The notes beneath the pieces are model-generated. The model saw only the letters and a program-made list of their open reading frames with translations, was not told the DNA's origin and did not search any database. Shown piece after piece: positions 20,019-29,449 of a stretch of 64,000 nucleotides of DNA. A program made the position numbers and the translations under genes. Source of the DNA: Nocardia huaxiensis (lineage in GTDB: Bacteria > Actinomycetota > Actinomycetes > Mycobacteriales > Mycobacteriaceae); assembly GCF_013744875.1 (NCBI RefSeq), contig NZ_CP059399.1, positions 8,275,911 through 8,339,910 on the forward strand, written 5' to 3'. Each line of letters starts with the position of its first letter. The first letter of the stretch is position 1.

Positions 20019-20106
20019 AGCGAATCATCTCCTGGATGGGCGGGCCCCGATGACCCGCGCTGCTCGAATTGCCTTTCACGTTAGGAACGCGACGCGTTAC
20101 GCCGAA

Positions 20107-20125
20107 ACGGGGTGAACTCCCCCGT
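20107..20125. promoter_or_regulatory. Palindromic box A in the iniB divergent promoter
   Basis: ACGGGG-TGAACTC-CCCCGT, exact 6-bp arms, 89 bp upstream of the iniB start. It resembles box B at 20164-20176 (both contain GGGG-A-T-CCCC). Candidate operator for the IniR-like regulator. Confidence 0.45.
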
Positions 20126-20163
20126 GTTGCGGCGGCGGGTGATTGGGGGCGGGGTGGGCATTA

Positions 20164-20176
20164 GGGGAATTTCCCC
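20164..20176. promoter_or_regulatory. Palindromic box B in the iniB divergent promoter
   Basis: GGGGAA-T-TTCCCC, an exact palindrome. On the minus strand it reads ACGGGGAAATTCCCC, matching the start of box A. Two similar palindromes about 55 bp apart suggest a cooperative operator. Confidence 0.45.
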
Positions 20177-20288
20177 GTACCTCCCGGAGAACCGGTAACG
20201 AGGACCCCCCAGCAACCGACAGGTTCCATGGGCCAACCGGCCCACACGTCGTTTTTCGACAAATCGGACTAAACGAGCTTTCACGCGG

Positions 20289-20312
20289 CACGCGTTTCAC
20301 ACCCGACGCGTG
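20289..20312. promoter_or_regulatory. Inverted repeat upstream of the Hsp70-like/IniR operon
   Basis: CACGCGT, ten bases, ACGCGTG; exact 7-bp arms centred about 35 bp before the Hsp70-like start. It differs from boxes A and B, so it may bind another regulator. Confidence 0.4.
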
Positions 20313-20335
20313 TTTCGAATGACAGGGGATCTCGA

Positions 20336-22135
20336 ATGAGTCAGGGGCTGGCGCTCGGCATCACCGTCGGGTCGTCGAATACCGTCGCCGTGACGACTTC
20401 GGGGGGACACAGCACCACACACCTCCGGCCGAGCGCACTCGGACCGGAGCAGGAACTGCCGGAGAGTTTCCTGTCCCGGGTCGGGGACCCCGTGGGCATC
20501 CGGACCAGAGACGGATCCGCTGTTCGCGCAGCGGATCTCGTGGCCGCGGCGATCGGCCGGGTAGTGGACGACCTCGACGCCGCCGCGGCCACGATCGCCT
20601 GCTATCCGGCGTGGTGGGCGCAGCACACGGTGGAGGTGCAGCGCGCCGCGCTCACCGCAGCCGGACTGGACGGTGTGGCGTTGGTTCCGGAACCGGCCGC
20701 CGCCATGCGCTGGCTGCAGGAGGTGCACGAGTCCAGCCACGACGGCGCGATGGTCGTATACGACTTGGGCGCAACCGGTTTGACTGTTTCGGTGGCGCGC
20801 ACGGGTGCCATGTCGGGACTGCTCGGCGAACCCGTGCGTTCCACCGAGGTGGCCGGCGCGGAATTCGATCTGCTCGCCATGCGCTATGTTCTCGCCTTCG
20901 CCGTCGGCGAAAATGATTTCGATCCATTCGACCCTCGAGTGGAACAAGAATTGGCGGAACTTCGGGTTCGCTGCAAAATTGCGAAAGAAACTCTTTCCAA
21001 ACAAACCGCGACGGTGATCCCCGTCCGCCTGCCCGATCTCGGCCCGGTGGACGTGCGCCTGGTCCGCGACGAACTCGAAGACCTCGTCCGCAACCCCCTG
21101 CTCACCTCCACCGATCTGGTGCGTGAGGCCGTCCGCCGCGCCGGCCTCACCATCGCCGAACTGGACGGCATCCTGCTCACCGGCGGCGGCGCGTCCATCC
21201 CGCTGGTCACCGAACTGCTCTCCACCGAATTCGGCATCCCCGTCGCGGCCGCCGCCGACCCCGCACATCTGAGCGCGCACGGCGCGGCGCTGCTGGCCGC
21301 CGACCTGCTCACCGACGCCACCCCCACCGAACCGCACCCCAGCGTGATCAGCCCACTGGCCGGGCTGGCCCGCCCGGGCATTCCGCCTCGGCTCGAGCCC
21401 GAAAACACCAGCGGCTCGGCAGGTTTCGGCAAGGACATCGCACCGGAGGAGACCGCACCGGCCGTACCGCATGCCGAACCGCCCACCCGCGACGCGGCCC
21501 CCGCCGAGCAGCACACGAACCCGCCGTCCGAATCCGATCCACCCGAACGGCGAAGCGCGCCTTCGCTACCCGTGGTCGACGATCGCCCGAGCGGCTTCGC
21601 GCACTGGCGGCGCGTGGCGGTGATCGGCGCGGTCACCGTGGCCGTGGCCGCGCTGGCCACCGGCACGCTGGCCATGGGCACCGGCGTGCAATCCGCGCCC
21701 CCGGAATCCCCGACACCGCACGCGCCGTCGACAACCATTGCCGCACTGGATAATTCGGACTCCGCCGGGGCGACCACCGGCCACGCCGCGCCCGTCGCCG
21801 GTACGGCCCCGTCGACCGTGGTCCGCCCGAACGGCGCGAATCCCGCACCGGGAGCGTCGAATCCGGCATCGAATCCGGCATCGGACCCGACGGTCGCCGC
21901 CGCCGAGAGTCAGCCCTCCGAAGCCGCCGCCCCACCGGGCCAACCCGCTGCCACCACGCCACCGCAGGCCGCCGCCCCGCAACCGCAGCTACCGGCCTAC
22001 CAGCAACCCGACGTGCAGCTGCCGACGGTCCCGTCCCTGCCCGCGGGCCCGCTGGGCGGCACGGCCGACCGAATCGGTGACGCGGTCCCGACGGTCCCGA
22101 ATCAGAGTCAGATCCTTCCCCACACCGGTGGCTGA
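20336..22135 (+). CDS. Hsp70-like ATPase fold fused to a transmembrane helix and Pro/Ala-rich tail
   Basis: A 599-residue protein. Residues 1-325 resemble an Hsp70/actin-fold nucleotide-binding domain (VGSSNTVAV near the N-terminus, VPEPAAAMRW, phosphate-2-like VYDLGATGLTVSV, adenosine motif GILLTGGGASIPLV). The substrate-binding domain is absent. Instead a disordered acidic linker leads to a transmembrane helix at about 427-448 and a Pro/Ala/Gln-rich exterior tail of 150 residues ending ILPHTGG. It looks like an inside-to-outside sensor or anchor. The downstream IniR-like gene starts 14 bases after the stop, and the gene is divergent from iniB. AGGGGA precedes the ATG. Confidence 0.78.
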   Translation: MSQGLALGITVGSSNTVAVTTSGGHSTTHLRPSALGPEQELPESFLSRVGDPVGIRTRDGSAVRAADLVAAAIGRVVDDLDAAAATIACYPAWWAQHTVEVQRAALTAAGLDGVALVPEPAAAMRWLQEVHESSHDGAMVVYDLGATGLTVSVARTGAMSGLLGEPVRSTEVAGAEFDLLAMRYVLAFAVGENDFDPFDPRVEQELAELRVRCKIAKETLSKQTATVIPVRLPDLGPVDVRLVRDELEDLVRNPLLTSTDLVREAVRRAGLTIAELDGILLTGGGASIPLVTELLSTEFGIPVAAAADPAHLSAHGAALLAADLLTDATPTEPHPSVISPLAGLARPGIPPRLEPENTSGSAGFGKDIAPEETAPAVPHAEPPTRDAAPAEQHTNPPSESDPPERRSAPSLPVVDDRPSGFAHWRRVAVIGAVTVAVAALATGTLAMGTGVQSAPPESPTPHAPSTTIAALDNSDSAGATTGHAAPVAGTAPSTVVRPNGANPAPGASNPASNPASDPTVAAAESQPSEAAAPPGQPAATTPPQAAAPQPQLPAYQQPDVQLPTVPSLPAGPLGGTADRIGDAVPTVPNQSQILPHTGG

Positions 22136-22149
22136 GAGTTGGGTATGTA

Positions 22150-25149
22150 GTGATAGGCAACACCCCCGTCGCGCTCGACTCCCTCCCGTGCGCACGAGAA
22201 ATCTTCCGGGACCTGGATTCCCCCGACTCCACGCCCCCGCTCTACCTCATCCGCGGCCGCTCCGGCACCGGCAAATCCACCCTGCTCGCAGCCATCCGAA
22301 CCCGCCTGCAACTGCGCGGCGTCACGATCACCGACCGCCCGAACGACCTTGCGGTCCCCGGTGATCCGGCGCTCGGATCCCCCGCCGGCGACATCGCCCG
22401 CTCGGCTGTGCCCGGTCTTCGGCATTCCGGCCCGCATTCGACCGGAACCGAGCCCACCGCAGGCGATCCCGTGACCGACCGCGCCGCGTCGGCGGAGGGC
22501 TCGGCCTCCCGTGCGAACTCGGTCTCGAACGGCGCGGCGGCGGTGAGCGCCCGGGTCGCCCAGCACGCTGTGGCACTGGTGGTCGACGACGCCCACACCC
22601 TCGGCTCGGCGGATTTCGAAATGCTCTGCGCCGCAGTGGAGTCGGGTATGTGCACGGTGATCATCGCCACCCTCCCGCGCCCGCACGACGGGAGACTGCG
22701 CGCGCTGGCGGATCTGGTGGCCCGCCGTGGTCGCCTGGTCGACCTGCGGCCCCTGGGCGTGAACGAGATCGCCCCGTTCGCACGGGAGTTGGGGATGATG
22801 GTGCCGCGCGGGCTGGCGCAGCACATTCATCGCCAGACCGACGGCATCCACGGCGGCGTGGTGGCGGCGCTGACCGCCGCCTGCGCGACCCGCCTGGATG
22901 CCGGGATGACCGCCGTCGACGCCGCCGTGACGGCATGGGCCCGCACCCGGCTCGCCGACGCCGATCCCGACTTGCTCGACACCTTCGTGGTGGCGGCCAT
23001 CGGCGCGGGCCTGGACGCCAGTGAACTGAGTGAGGTGCTGGAGGTATCCCTCACCGCCGCACAGGATCTGGTGGACCGCGCCCGCTCGGGCGCGCTGATC
23101 ACGGATGCGGATCTCCTGCTCTCCCCCGCCGTGGCCCCGCTGCGCACCCTGGTCGGCGACCGCCGTTTCCTGGCGGTGCAGCGCAAACTCCTGCACGCTC
23201 GCCTGGACGCGGGCCTGCTTCGCGATCACACCGCCGTGCTGCTGGCCGAATCCGGTGTTCGCGACCCTCGCCTCGCCGAATTCCTGTGCACCACAGCCGA
23301 AAAAGCGGGCGATGACGCAGTCCGCCACTATGCGGCGGCAGCCGCCGCCGGCGCCGATCGCACGGTGATCGCCGTCCGGTGGGCCGATGCGGCGGCTCGA
23401 GCGGGCGATCGCGACACCGCCATCCGCCTCGCCGAACCCGCCCTGGCCCGCCCGGACACCCCACCGGCGGAACTGGCTGCGGCCGTACGCATCTGCGCCG
23501 GCGTCTGGACCCGCCGTGGCCACGCCGAGCGCGCCGCCCAGCTCTACACCTGGCTCGGTCCACACCGAGTCGGCCCGGACTGGGCCCTGGCCGCCACCGT
23601 CCTCTATCTCTCCGGTGACCGCGACACCGCCCGCACCCTGTCCGTCTCCGCCTCCCAATGGCCCCCGACAGAGGCGACGACCCGCGCCACCCTCATCGCG
23701 GAAGCTCTGGCCGACTCGACCGTAGGCGTGCCCGGCCCCGTCGTCGCGTCGACCGCAACCGTCGCATCGAACGCAGCCGTTCCCAACGGCTCCGACGCGG
23801 CGCCGACCATGGGTCACGCCGTTCCAGCACCTGCCGCCTCGGGCACGGCGCGGACGGCTGTGGACCACCCCCGCACGGACTCGACCTCGGGCACCACCGC
23901 CGACCGCATCGCCGCGAACGGGGACGCTGGTCCGATCGCCGCCTCGCACACCGGAACCGGCTCGACCGCGGGCGCTTTCGCTGCGATGCCCGGCGCAGGC
24001 GACCCCCGGCGCAGTGCGGCGGTGGCGGCGGCGTCGGCGCTGATCCGGGCCGCGCATTCGGGTGTCGCGCCCGGGGAGAACGGCGGGGATCGGTTCCTGC
24101 CGTGCTCGGCGGTGTCGATCGCGACGCTGCTGTGCCTGAGCATGGGCGAACCACGCAGGGCCGCAGACGCTTTGCGCGGGTCCGCGCGGGATCCACAGCT
24201 TCTGGTGCTGGCGGCGTGGGTGGCCATGCTGGGCGGGGACGAGCAGTCCGCGGCGGCGATCGTCGCGGATATCGATGTGCGGCAGCTGGATCCACGTGAT
24301 CGGCTGCTGGCGCACGGGGTGATCGTGGGGCTGGCTCGGCGCAGCGGGGACCACACCGCGCTGACGCTGGCCTGGCAGGCCGCGTATCCGCTGTTCGACG
24401 AGGTGGGCGCGGATCTGCTGGCGCTCTTGCCGATCGGTGAACTGTGGCTGGCGGGGATTCGCCTCGAGGATGAGGGGCGGGTGACGGCGCTCGTGCGCGC
24501 CGCGGCGGAACTGCTGCGGCAGCTCGGCGAGCCACCCGCGTGGGCGAATGCCTTCCACTGGTACGCGATTCAGGCCGCCATCGCCCACGAGAGTCCGAAT
24601 GATCTACTGCCGCATGCCTATCGGTTGAAGGCGGCGGCCGAGGCCGGAGATCCGCAGGCGGCAGCGCTCGCCGATGCCGGCCGCACCTGGGTGCTGGTGC
24701 TGCGCGGCCAGGTGGTGCGCGATCAGGTCGAGGCGGCCGTGCGGCGCCTGGCTGCCCTGGGCCTCATCTGGGACGCGGCGCGCCTGGCCAGTGAGGCGGC
24801 GCTGGCCGCCGCGGACGCCGCGACCGCCACCGCCCTGTTGAAACTGGCCCGCACGGTCCGCGCCCAGGCCCGCCCGCCGGAGAGCGCGGTGGTCCGTTCA
24901 CCGGCCCCGGCGGACCCGGCGCCGCGCCCGGAGCCGCTCACCGATACCGTGCTGAGTGAACGTGAGCGTGAGGTGGCCGAACTGGTACTGCTCGGTTTGA
25001 CCTACCGGGAGATCGGCGCTCGCCTCTACATCTCCGCGAAGACGGTGGAGCACCATGTGGCGCGGATAAGACGTCGAATCGGTGCGGGCTCGCGTTCGGA
25101 GTTATTGTCAATGCTCCGCGCCATGGGCCACGGTTCACTTCTCGTGTGA
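22150..25149 (+). CDS. iniR: IniR-like signal-transduction ATPase with LuxR-type HTH
   Basis: A 999-residue regulator. The N-terminal AAA/STAND-type ATPase has Walker A GRSGTGKS at 36-43 and Walker B ALVVDDAHT at about 142-150. A helical repeat-rich middle follows. A disordered Ala/Thr/Ser insert of about 100 residues lies near 520-620. The C-terminal LuxR HTH spans about 935-995 (LSEREREVAELVLLGLTYRE, IGARLYISAKTVEHHVARIR). Mycobacterial IniR (Rv0339c) has this architecture, lies divergent from iniBAC and activates it in envelope stress. Position and orientation match. Start GTG 22150. The symbol rests on synteny and domains. Confidence 0.82.
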   Translation: MIGNTPVALDSLPCAREIFRDLDSPDSTPPLYLIRGRSGTGKSTLLAAIRTRLQLRGVTITDRPNDLAVPGDPALGSPAGDIARSAVPGLRHSGPHSTGTEPTAGDPVTDRAASAEGSASRANSVSNGAAAVSARVAQHAVALVVDDAHTLGSADFEMLCAAVESGMCTVIIATLPRPHDGRLRALADLVARRGRLVDLRPLGVNEIAPFARELGMMVPRGLAQHIHRQTDGIHGGVVAALTAACATRLDAGMTAVDAAVTAWARTRLADADPDLLDTFVVAAIGAGLDASELSEVLEVSLTAAQDLVDRARSGALITDADLLLSPAVAPLRTLVGDRRFLAVQRKLLHARLDAGLLRDHTAVLLAESGVRDPRLAEFLCTTAEKAGDDAVRHYAAAAAAGADRTVIAVRWADAAARAGDRDTAIRLAEPALARPDTPPAELAAAVRICAGVWTRRGHAERAAQLYTWLGPHRVGPDWALAATVLYLSGDRDTARTLSVSASQWPPTEATTRATLIAEALADSTVGVPGPVVASTATVASNAAVPNGSDAAPTMGHAVPAPAASGTARTAVDHPRTDSTSGTTADRIAANGDAGPIAASHTGTGSTAGAFAAMPGAGDPRRSAAVAAASALIRAAHSGVAPGENGGDRFLPCSAVSIATLLCLSMGEPRRAADALRGSARDPQLLVLAAWVAMLGGDEQSAAAIVADIDVRQLDPRDRLLAHGVIVGLARRSGDHTALTLAWQAAYPLFDEVGADLLALLPIGELWLAGIRLEDEGRVTALVRAAAELLRQLGEPPAWANAFHWYAIQAAIAHESPNDLLPHAYRLKAAAEAGDPQAAALADAGRTWVLVLRGQVVRDQVEAAVRRLAALGLIWDAARLASEAALAAADAATATALLKLARTVRAQARPPESAVVRSPAPADPAPRPEPLTDTVLSEREREVAELVLLGLTYREIGARLYISAKTVEHHVARIRRRIGAGSRSELLSMLRAMGHGSLLV

Positions 25150-25195
25150 TCATCGGTGTGGGGAGAAACCTGACGCACCGAGTGAGGTAACGAGG

Positions 25196-26305
25196 ATGGC
25201 CACTGGGGTGGGCCTGCGCATAGCCGACGACGAATGCGTCGTGGCTGTCGTGACCGGCGATGACGCCACACTCCCGGTGCACTACATCGTGCGCGAGTCG
25301 ATCCTGCACATGTCCGAGGACGGCGACGCCGAACTGGGCGGCGAACCACCGGAAGGCCATTCGCACTCGATCGGCGGTTTCGTCTCCGCGGTGGGCGATC
25401 CGGCCGGCATGCCGGTGGACGACGGTGAGGCGTATCGCGCCGAGGACCTGATGGCCACGGCCGCGTTCTGCCTGATCAACCTGGCCGCCGAGCTGCTGAA
25501 CGGCCCGGCCGAGTTCTATGCCGCGCATCCGGCCACCTGGCCCGAGGCCAATGTTCGCGCGCTACGCGAGGCCCTGGATTATCTGGGCCTGAAGTCCGTC
25601 GTCCTGGTGAGCGAACGGGATCTCCCGCAGCCCGACGCCGACACCGGAAAGTCCTACGCCTACAACGCCGCCCGCGCGGCCCTGGCGGCGGTGCTGGCCA
25701 CGCCCGCCGGCCTCACCCCGCCCGACCCGACGGCCTCGACGGAGAACGCCGCCGACGTCACCGATGTGCTGCCCGCCCTGTCCTCGGTCGCACCGCTGGC
25801 GCAGGCGTATTCGGCGGCCTTCCCGGCCGCCACCACCGCCGAGCCCGCGATCGCCGAACCGGTCGCGATCGAGCCCAGAAGATCGCCGTCGCGCGCCAAT
25901 AGGGGCCCGTACCTGATCGCCGCGGCGGCCGCCCTGATCGGTTTGCTCCTCGGTGGCCTCGGAGTCGCGACCGTGTTGCGGCAGGAGGACGACACCCCGC
26001 CTCCGCGCGGCGAGGTCCGCTCCCAGCCGTCGCTGACCGAGAGCGCCCCGCCGCCCACTCCGGTGGCCCCGCCGGTCGCGTCGCCGCTCGAGCAGGAGCC
26101 GATTACCGAGGCTCCGGTCATCACCACCACGGTCGAACCGCCGCCCCCGACCACCGTGGAGACCCCGCCGCCGACCACCCGGCCGAGTACGCCGACGACG
26201 ACCTATCAGGCGCCGACGACCACCAACCGGTATCCGCAGATCCCCACCTTCGAGATTCCGGGCCCGCCGGTCCTGCAGGACCCGTGGGGCCGTACTCCGC
26301 GCTGA
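25196..26305 (+). CDS. Reduced Hsp70-like membrane protein with Pro/Thr-rich exterior tail
   Basis: A 369-residue protein. Residues 1-170 resemble the first half of an Hsp70-type ATPase domain (MATGVGLRIADDECVVAVV; later AAELLNGPAEFYAAHPATWP parallels the IACYPAWW region of the gene at 20336). The phosphate-2 and adenosine motifs are missing, so it is probably not an ATPase. A transmembrane helix lies at about 238-261 (YLIAAAAALIGLLLGGLGVA). The tail is Pro/Thr-rich (TVETPPPTTRPSTPTTTYQ). ATG 25196 is chosen because it follows CGAGG and begins the homologous region. It follows the IniR-like gene by 46 bases, so the regulator is bracketed by two related membrane proteins. Confidence 0.72.
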   Translation: MATGVGLRIADDECVVAVVTGDDATLPVHYIVRESILHMSEDGDAELGGEPPEGHSHSIGGFVSAVGDPAGMPVDDGEAYRAEDLMATAAFCLINLAAELLNGPAEFYAAHPATWPEANVRALREALDYLGLKSVVLVSERDLPQPDADTGKSYAYNAARAALAAVLATPAGLTPPDPTASTENAADVTDVLPALSSVAPLAQAYSAAFPAATTAEPAIAEPVAIEPRRSPSRANRGPYLIAAAAALIGLLLGGLGVATVLRQEDDTPPPRGEVRSQPSLTESAPPPTPVAPPVASPLEQEPITEAPVITTTVEPPPPTTVETPPPTTRPSTPTTTYQAPTTTNRYPQIPTFEIPGPPVLQDPWGRTPR

Positions 26306-26409
26306 TTTCGTAGAGACCTTCGGGGGTTCTTGCCCTAAAGTGATGCGCTGACCGATGTTCCGCAAAGTAACCGGATCGTCGGTCTGCTGGTGCACTACGA
26401 AGGGACTCC

Positions 26410-27765
26410 ATGCGCAAGTTCATGGCGCGCCGCGCCGCGGTCAAGGCAGCCACCGTCGCTTTCGCTTCGGCCGTCTTCGTGAGTCCCCTGCTACCAACGG
26501 TTTCCGCGTCCGCCGACCCGATCCAGCTGGCCGCGGAGAATCTGCCGGCCGAACTGGTCCAGGCCATCGCGCGCGATCTGAAGATGACTCCCGCCGAGTA
26601 CCTGGACCGCGCCGCGAAGGCCCAGCAATTGCGGGAATACGCCAGCGAATTCCGCACCGAACGCCCCGACGAATTCGCGGGCGCCTGGCTCGGCACCGAC
26701 GGCAAACCGGTCATGGCGGTGACGTCCCTGGACGCGGCGCGCATTGCCGCGGAGGACGGTTACCAAACGCGCCTGGCTCCGATCAGCGCCGAGAATCTGG
26801 AAATTTCACTCACCCAGCTGAATTCGTGGATCGCCGAACTGCCCTTCGATCTGTCGAGTGCGATCAATTCGGTGGCCATCGACTTCCTCAACAGTCAGCT
26901 GGTGCTGAGTGTGGCCAACACTCCGGCCGGCCATCTGCTGAACCTGCCCACGCTGCTCGCCAATATCAAGGTGATGCTGTCGCCGAACAGCGGCGGCCCG
27001 GTGGAGCGCCGGCCCATGGGCGGCGACACCTACATCAGCGCCCCGACCACGCTCGATGACTCCGCGCTGCAGAGCGTCGATGTGTGCTCGTTCGGTTTCA
27101 ATGCCACCGACAGTGCGGGCAATCCCCTGAATATCAGTGCCGGGCACTGCAATCCGAATCTCGGCAAGTCCAACGACCAAGCCGAGGTCTACCTGCCGAA
27201 CGTGCGCGCGCTGGCCGCCAGCCCGCAGGTCGGCACGTTCGTGACCTCACGGCTGGGCGGTGCGGCCGCCCTCGACTATGCGGTCATCAAGCTCAATGAC
27301 GCCGCGGTGCGCAATGGCATGGATCAGCCGAATGTGCGCGGCGCCAACGGAACCACGCTCACCATCACCGGTATCGCGAATCCGGTGACGGGCGCGCCGG
27401 TGTGCAAGTCGGGCCAATCGTCCACGTTCACTTGCGGTTTCGTGGTGGCGGATCGGGTGGAGACGCAGCTGTACACCACCGAGGGCCAGTCCAAGACGGT
27501 GCGCGGTTTCGCCAGCAGCGCCTGCACGCTGGGCGGCGATTCCGGTGGCGCGATCGTCTCGGGCACGCTCGCGCTGGGTATCACGAGTGGTTCGAATGCG
27601 GCCGACGCGCCGAATTGCAACGAGGCCAATGCCGCGCTGGCGCAGTACGGTGGCACCGCGACCCTCGGAATTCCGATCACCGCGATCCTGTCCGATATCG
27701 ACGCCAACTCCGGCGGCGGACTGGGCAGTGGGATCCAGGTCCGGACCCGGCCGAACGCCGGCTGA
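26410..27765 (+). CDS. Secreted S1-family serine protease (streptogrisin/alpha-lytic type)
   Basis: A 451-residue exported protease. The signal peptide ends about residue 36 (VSASA then DPIQL). An alpha-lytic-type pro-region (about 40-200) follows, including AAENLPAELVQAIARDLKMT. The chymotrypsin-fold domain starts near 205, with catalytic His246 (NISAGHCNPN), Asp289 (AALDYAVIKL) and Ser378 (GGDSGGAIVSG). The family disulfides are supported by Cys near His246 and by CKSG with TCGF. It is followed by a paralogue in the same orientation. Substrate is unknown; the pro-region probably assists folding and is removed by self-cleavage. Confidence 0.88.
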   Translation: MRKFMARRAAVKAATVAFASAVFVSPLLPTVSASADPIQLAAENLPAELVQAIARDLKMTPAEYLDRAAKAQQLREYASEFRTERPDEFAGAWLGTDGKPVMAVTSLDAARIAAEDGYQTRLAPISAENLEISLTQLNSWIAELPFDLSSAINSVAIDFLNSQLVLSVANTPAGHLLNLPTLLANIKVMLSPNSGGPVERRPMGGDTYISAPTTLDDSALQSVDVCSFGFNATDSAGNPLNISAGHCNPNLGKSNDQAEVYLPNVRALAASPQVGTFVTSRLGGAAALDYAVIKLNDAAVRNGMDQPNVRGANGTTLTITGIANPVTGAPVCKSGQSSTFTCGFVVADRVETQLYTTEGQSKTVRGFASSACTLGGDSGGAIVSGTLALGITSGSNAADAPNCNEANAALAQYGGTATLGIPITAILSDIDANSGGGLGSGIQVRTRPNAG

Positions 27766-27922
27766 GCGGACTCGGGAGAAGGCGTCGGCAGGGCGCCTCC
27801 GGAAACTCGGCGCGACACGTTTCGATCTTGAACCCGACACGCCGATTGTTTGCGCAGGGAATACCCAATCGTCACCCTGCAATAAGTAGGCATAACGGGC
27901 TCGACACCATATAGTCCTGGGC

Positions 27923-29257
27923 ATGCTCCTGCCACGTATGCGCAATACCTCGCCGACCGCGGCCGGTCCGCGGTCCCTTGTTCGTAGAGCAGCGATCGCA
28001 GCGGCCGCGCTGCTGGTCGCAGGTCCTATGGCGGCGAGTGCGCACGCGGAGCCCGCGGCGCCGAACCTGCCCGCCGAACTGATCGCCGCCATCACGCGCG
28101 ATCTCAAGATCTCCCCCGCCGACTACCTGCAGCGCTCCGAGCTGGCCCAGCAGGTGGCGGCCTTCTCCACCACCGCGCAGCGCCAGTACCCGGATCTGTT
28201 CGCCGGCGCCTGGCTCGACGAGGCCGGCAAGGCCATCGTCGCCCTGGCCGACGGCCCCGGCATCGACGCGGCCCGCAAGGCCGTGCAGGACGCGGGCTAC
28301 ACGGTCAAGGATGTCGCCAAGAGCGAATCCACCCTGCGCAGTGAGAAGAACGCCTTCCTGAAGTGGATGGAGGGCCAGCCCGCCGAGGTGTCCGGCCAGA
28401 TTCGCGGCGTGGCCATCGACACCGTCAACAACACCCTCGCGGTGCGGGCGGACCAGATCGGCCTCCAGCTACCCGGTTTCGCGAACTCGGCACGCGTCAT
28501 CGTGATGGCGGCCCCGCCGGTCGCCGGTGAAACCGTCGACATCCCCAAGGCCGACGCCATCGCCTCCACCGGCACCGGCGCGATCGCCGCGGGCGACGCC
28601 TACGCCTCGGTGGCCGGCCGCATGTCGCTGCGCTGCTCGATGGGCTTCAACGGCCTCGATCACGACAACTACGTCGTGAACATCACCGCGGGCCACTGCA
28701 ACCCGAACATCGCGGCCACCAATGGCGGCGAGAACTCCCCCGGCGTGTTCGAGCTGGTGAACGACAAGGTCGGTCAGCAGCTGGGCCGCTTCGAGAAGTC
28801 GGTGCTGGGCAACCAGGACTACTCGATCGTGCGCGTCTTCGACACCACCGGTGATCGTTTCGAGAACAACCTGGTGCGCGTGCCGAACGCCGCGCCGATC
28901 GGCATCACGGGCGTGGCGATTCCGGTCGTCGGCGCTCCCGTCTGCAAGTCCGGTTCGCGGACCGGTTTCTCCTGCGGCACCGTGAACGCGGTGGACCAGA
29001 CCGTCCAGGTCGGTGACCGGCTGCTCACCCAGTCCTTCTCCGCCAATATCTGCGCCCTGCCCGGCGACAGCGGCGGCCCGATCGTGACCGGCACCCTGGC
29101 CCTGGGCATCTCCAGCGCCTCGTCGGTCGCCGACTACCCGATCTGCGAGATCCCCAACCTGATCGGCCTGCTGACCGGCAACCAGCCGCAGCTGTTCGCC
29201 CAGCCGGTGAGCGTGGTGCTCTCCGACAACCCGGGTCTGCGCCTGTTCGGCAAGTGA
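27923..29257 (+). CDS. Secreted S1-family serine protease, paralogue
   Basis: A 444-residue paralogue of the preceding protease. The signal peptide ends at AHA before EPAAPN. The pro-region begins APNLPAELIAAITRDLKISP, nearly the same as in the upstream gene. Catalytic His258 (NITAGHCNPN), Asp299 (GNQDYSIVRV) and Ser383 (LPGDSGGPIVTG) are present. Adjacent conserved segments (ITGVAIPVVGAPVCKSG and ITGIANPVTGAPVCKSG) show a tandem duplication. ATG 27923 is used; ATG 27938 is an alternative that shortens the signal peptide by five residues. A strong terminator follows at 29285-29318. Confidence 0.88.
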   Translation: MLLPRMRNTSPTAAGPRSLVRRAAIAAAALLVAGPMAASAHAEPAAPNLPAELIAAITRDLKISPADYLQRSELAQQVAAFSTTAQRQYPDLFAGAWLDEAGKAIVALADGPGIDAARKAVQDAGYTVKDVAKSESTLRSEKNAFLKWMEGQPAEVSGQIRGVAIDTVNNTLAVRADQIGLQLPGFANSARVIVMAAPPVAGETVDIPKADAIASTGTGAIAAGDAYASVAGRMSLRCSMGFNGLDHDNYVVNITAGHCNPNIAATNGGENSPGVFELVNDKVGQQLGRFEKSVLGNQDYSIVRVFDTTGDRFENNLVRVPNAAPIGITGVAIPVVGAPVCKSGSRTGFSCGTVNAVDQTVQVGDRLLTQSFSANICALPGDSGGPIVTGTLALGISSASSVADYPICEIPNLIGLLTGNQPQLFAQPVSVVLSDNPGLRLFGK

Positions 29258-29284
29258 TCCCCGGCAGGTAGTACGGAGCCTTCG

Positions 29285-29318
29285 AAAAGGCCGGTAGCTC
29301 AACAGCTACCGGCCTTTT
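29285..29318 (+). terminator. Rho-independent terminator after protease gene
   Basis: Perfect 15-bp stem (29285-29299 with 29304-29318, AAAAGGCCGGTAGCT) with a four-base loop CAAC and a short T run, 27 bp after the stop codon. Confidence 0.9.
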
Positions 29319-29449
29319 GGTATGCAGGGCAACCTCATCCCTGCCACAAGGGGTGTAATCCGCTGAGGCAGCGCTGAGGCGGCAAACGGACCCGAAGTGG
29401 TTGGCGCAAGGCGTATGCCGGGCGCCGCCGTGTCCGGCATCCTGGGAGT

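Noticed and set aside
22115..22135. LPHTG near the C-terminus of the Hsp70-like protein as a sortase signal
   Set aside because: It is at the very end with no following hydrophobic helix or basic tail, so it cannot act as a standard sorting signal.
22108..24588. An 826-residue minus-strand open frame opposite the IniR-like gene
   Set aside because: Arg/Gln/Gly-rich shadow without domains. The plus-strand frame has Walker and LuxR motifs.
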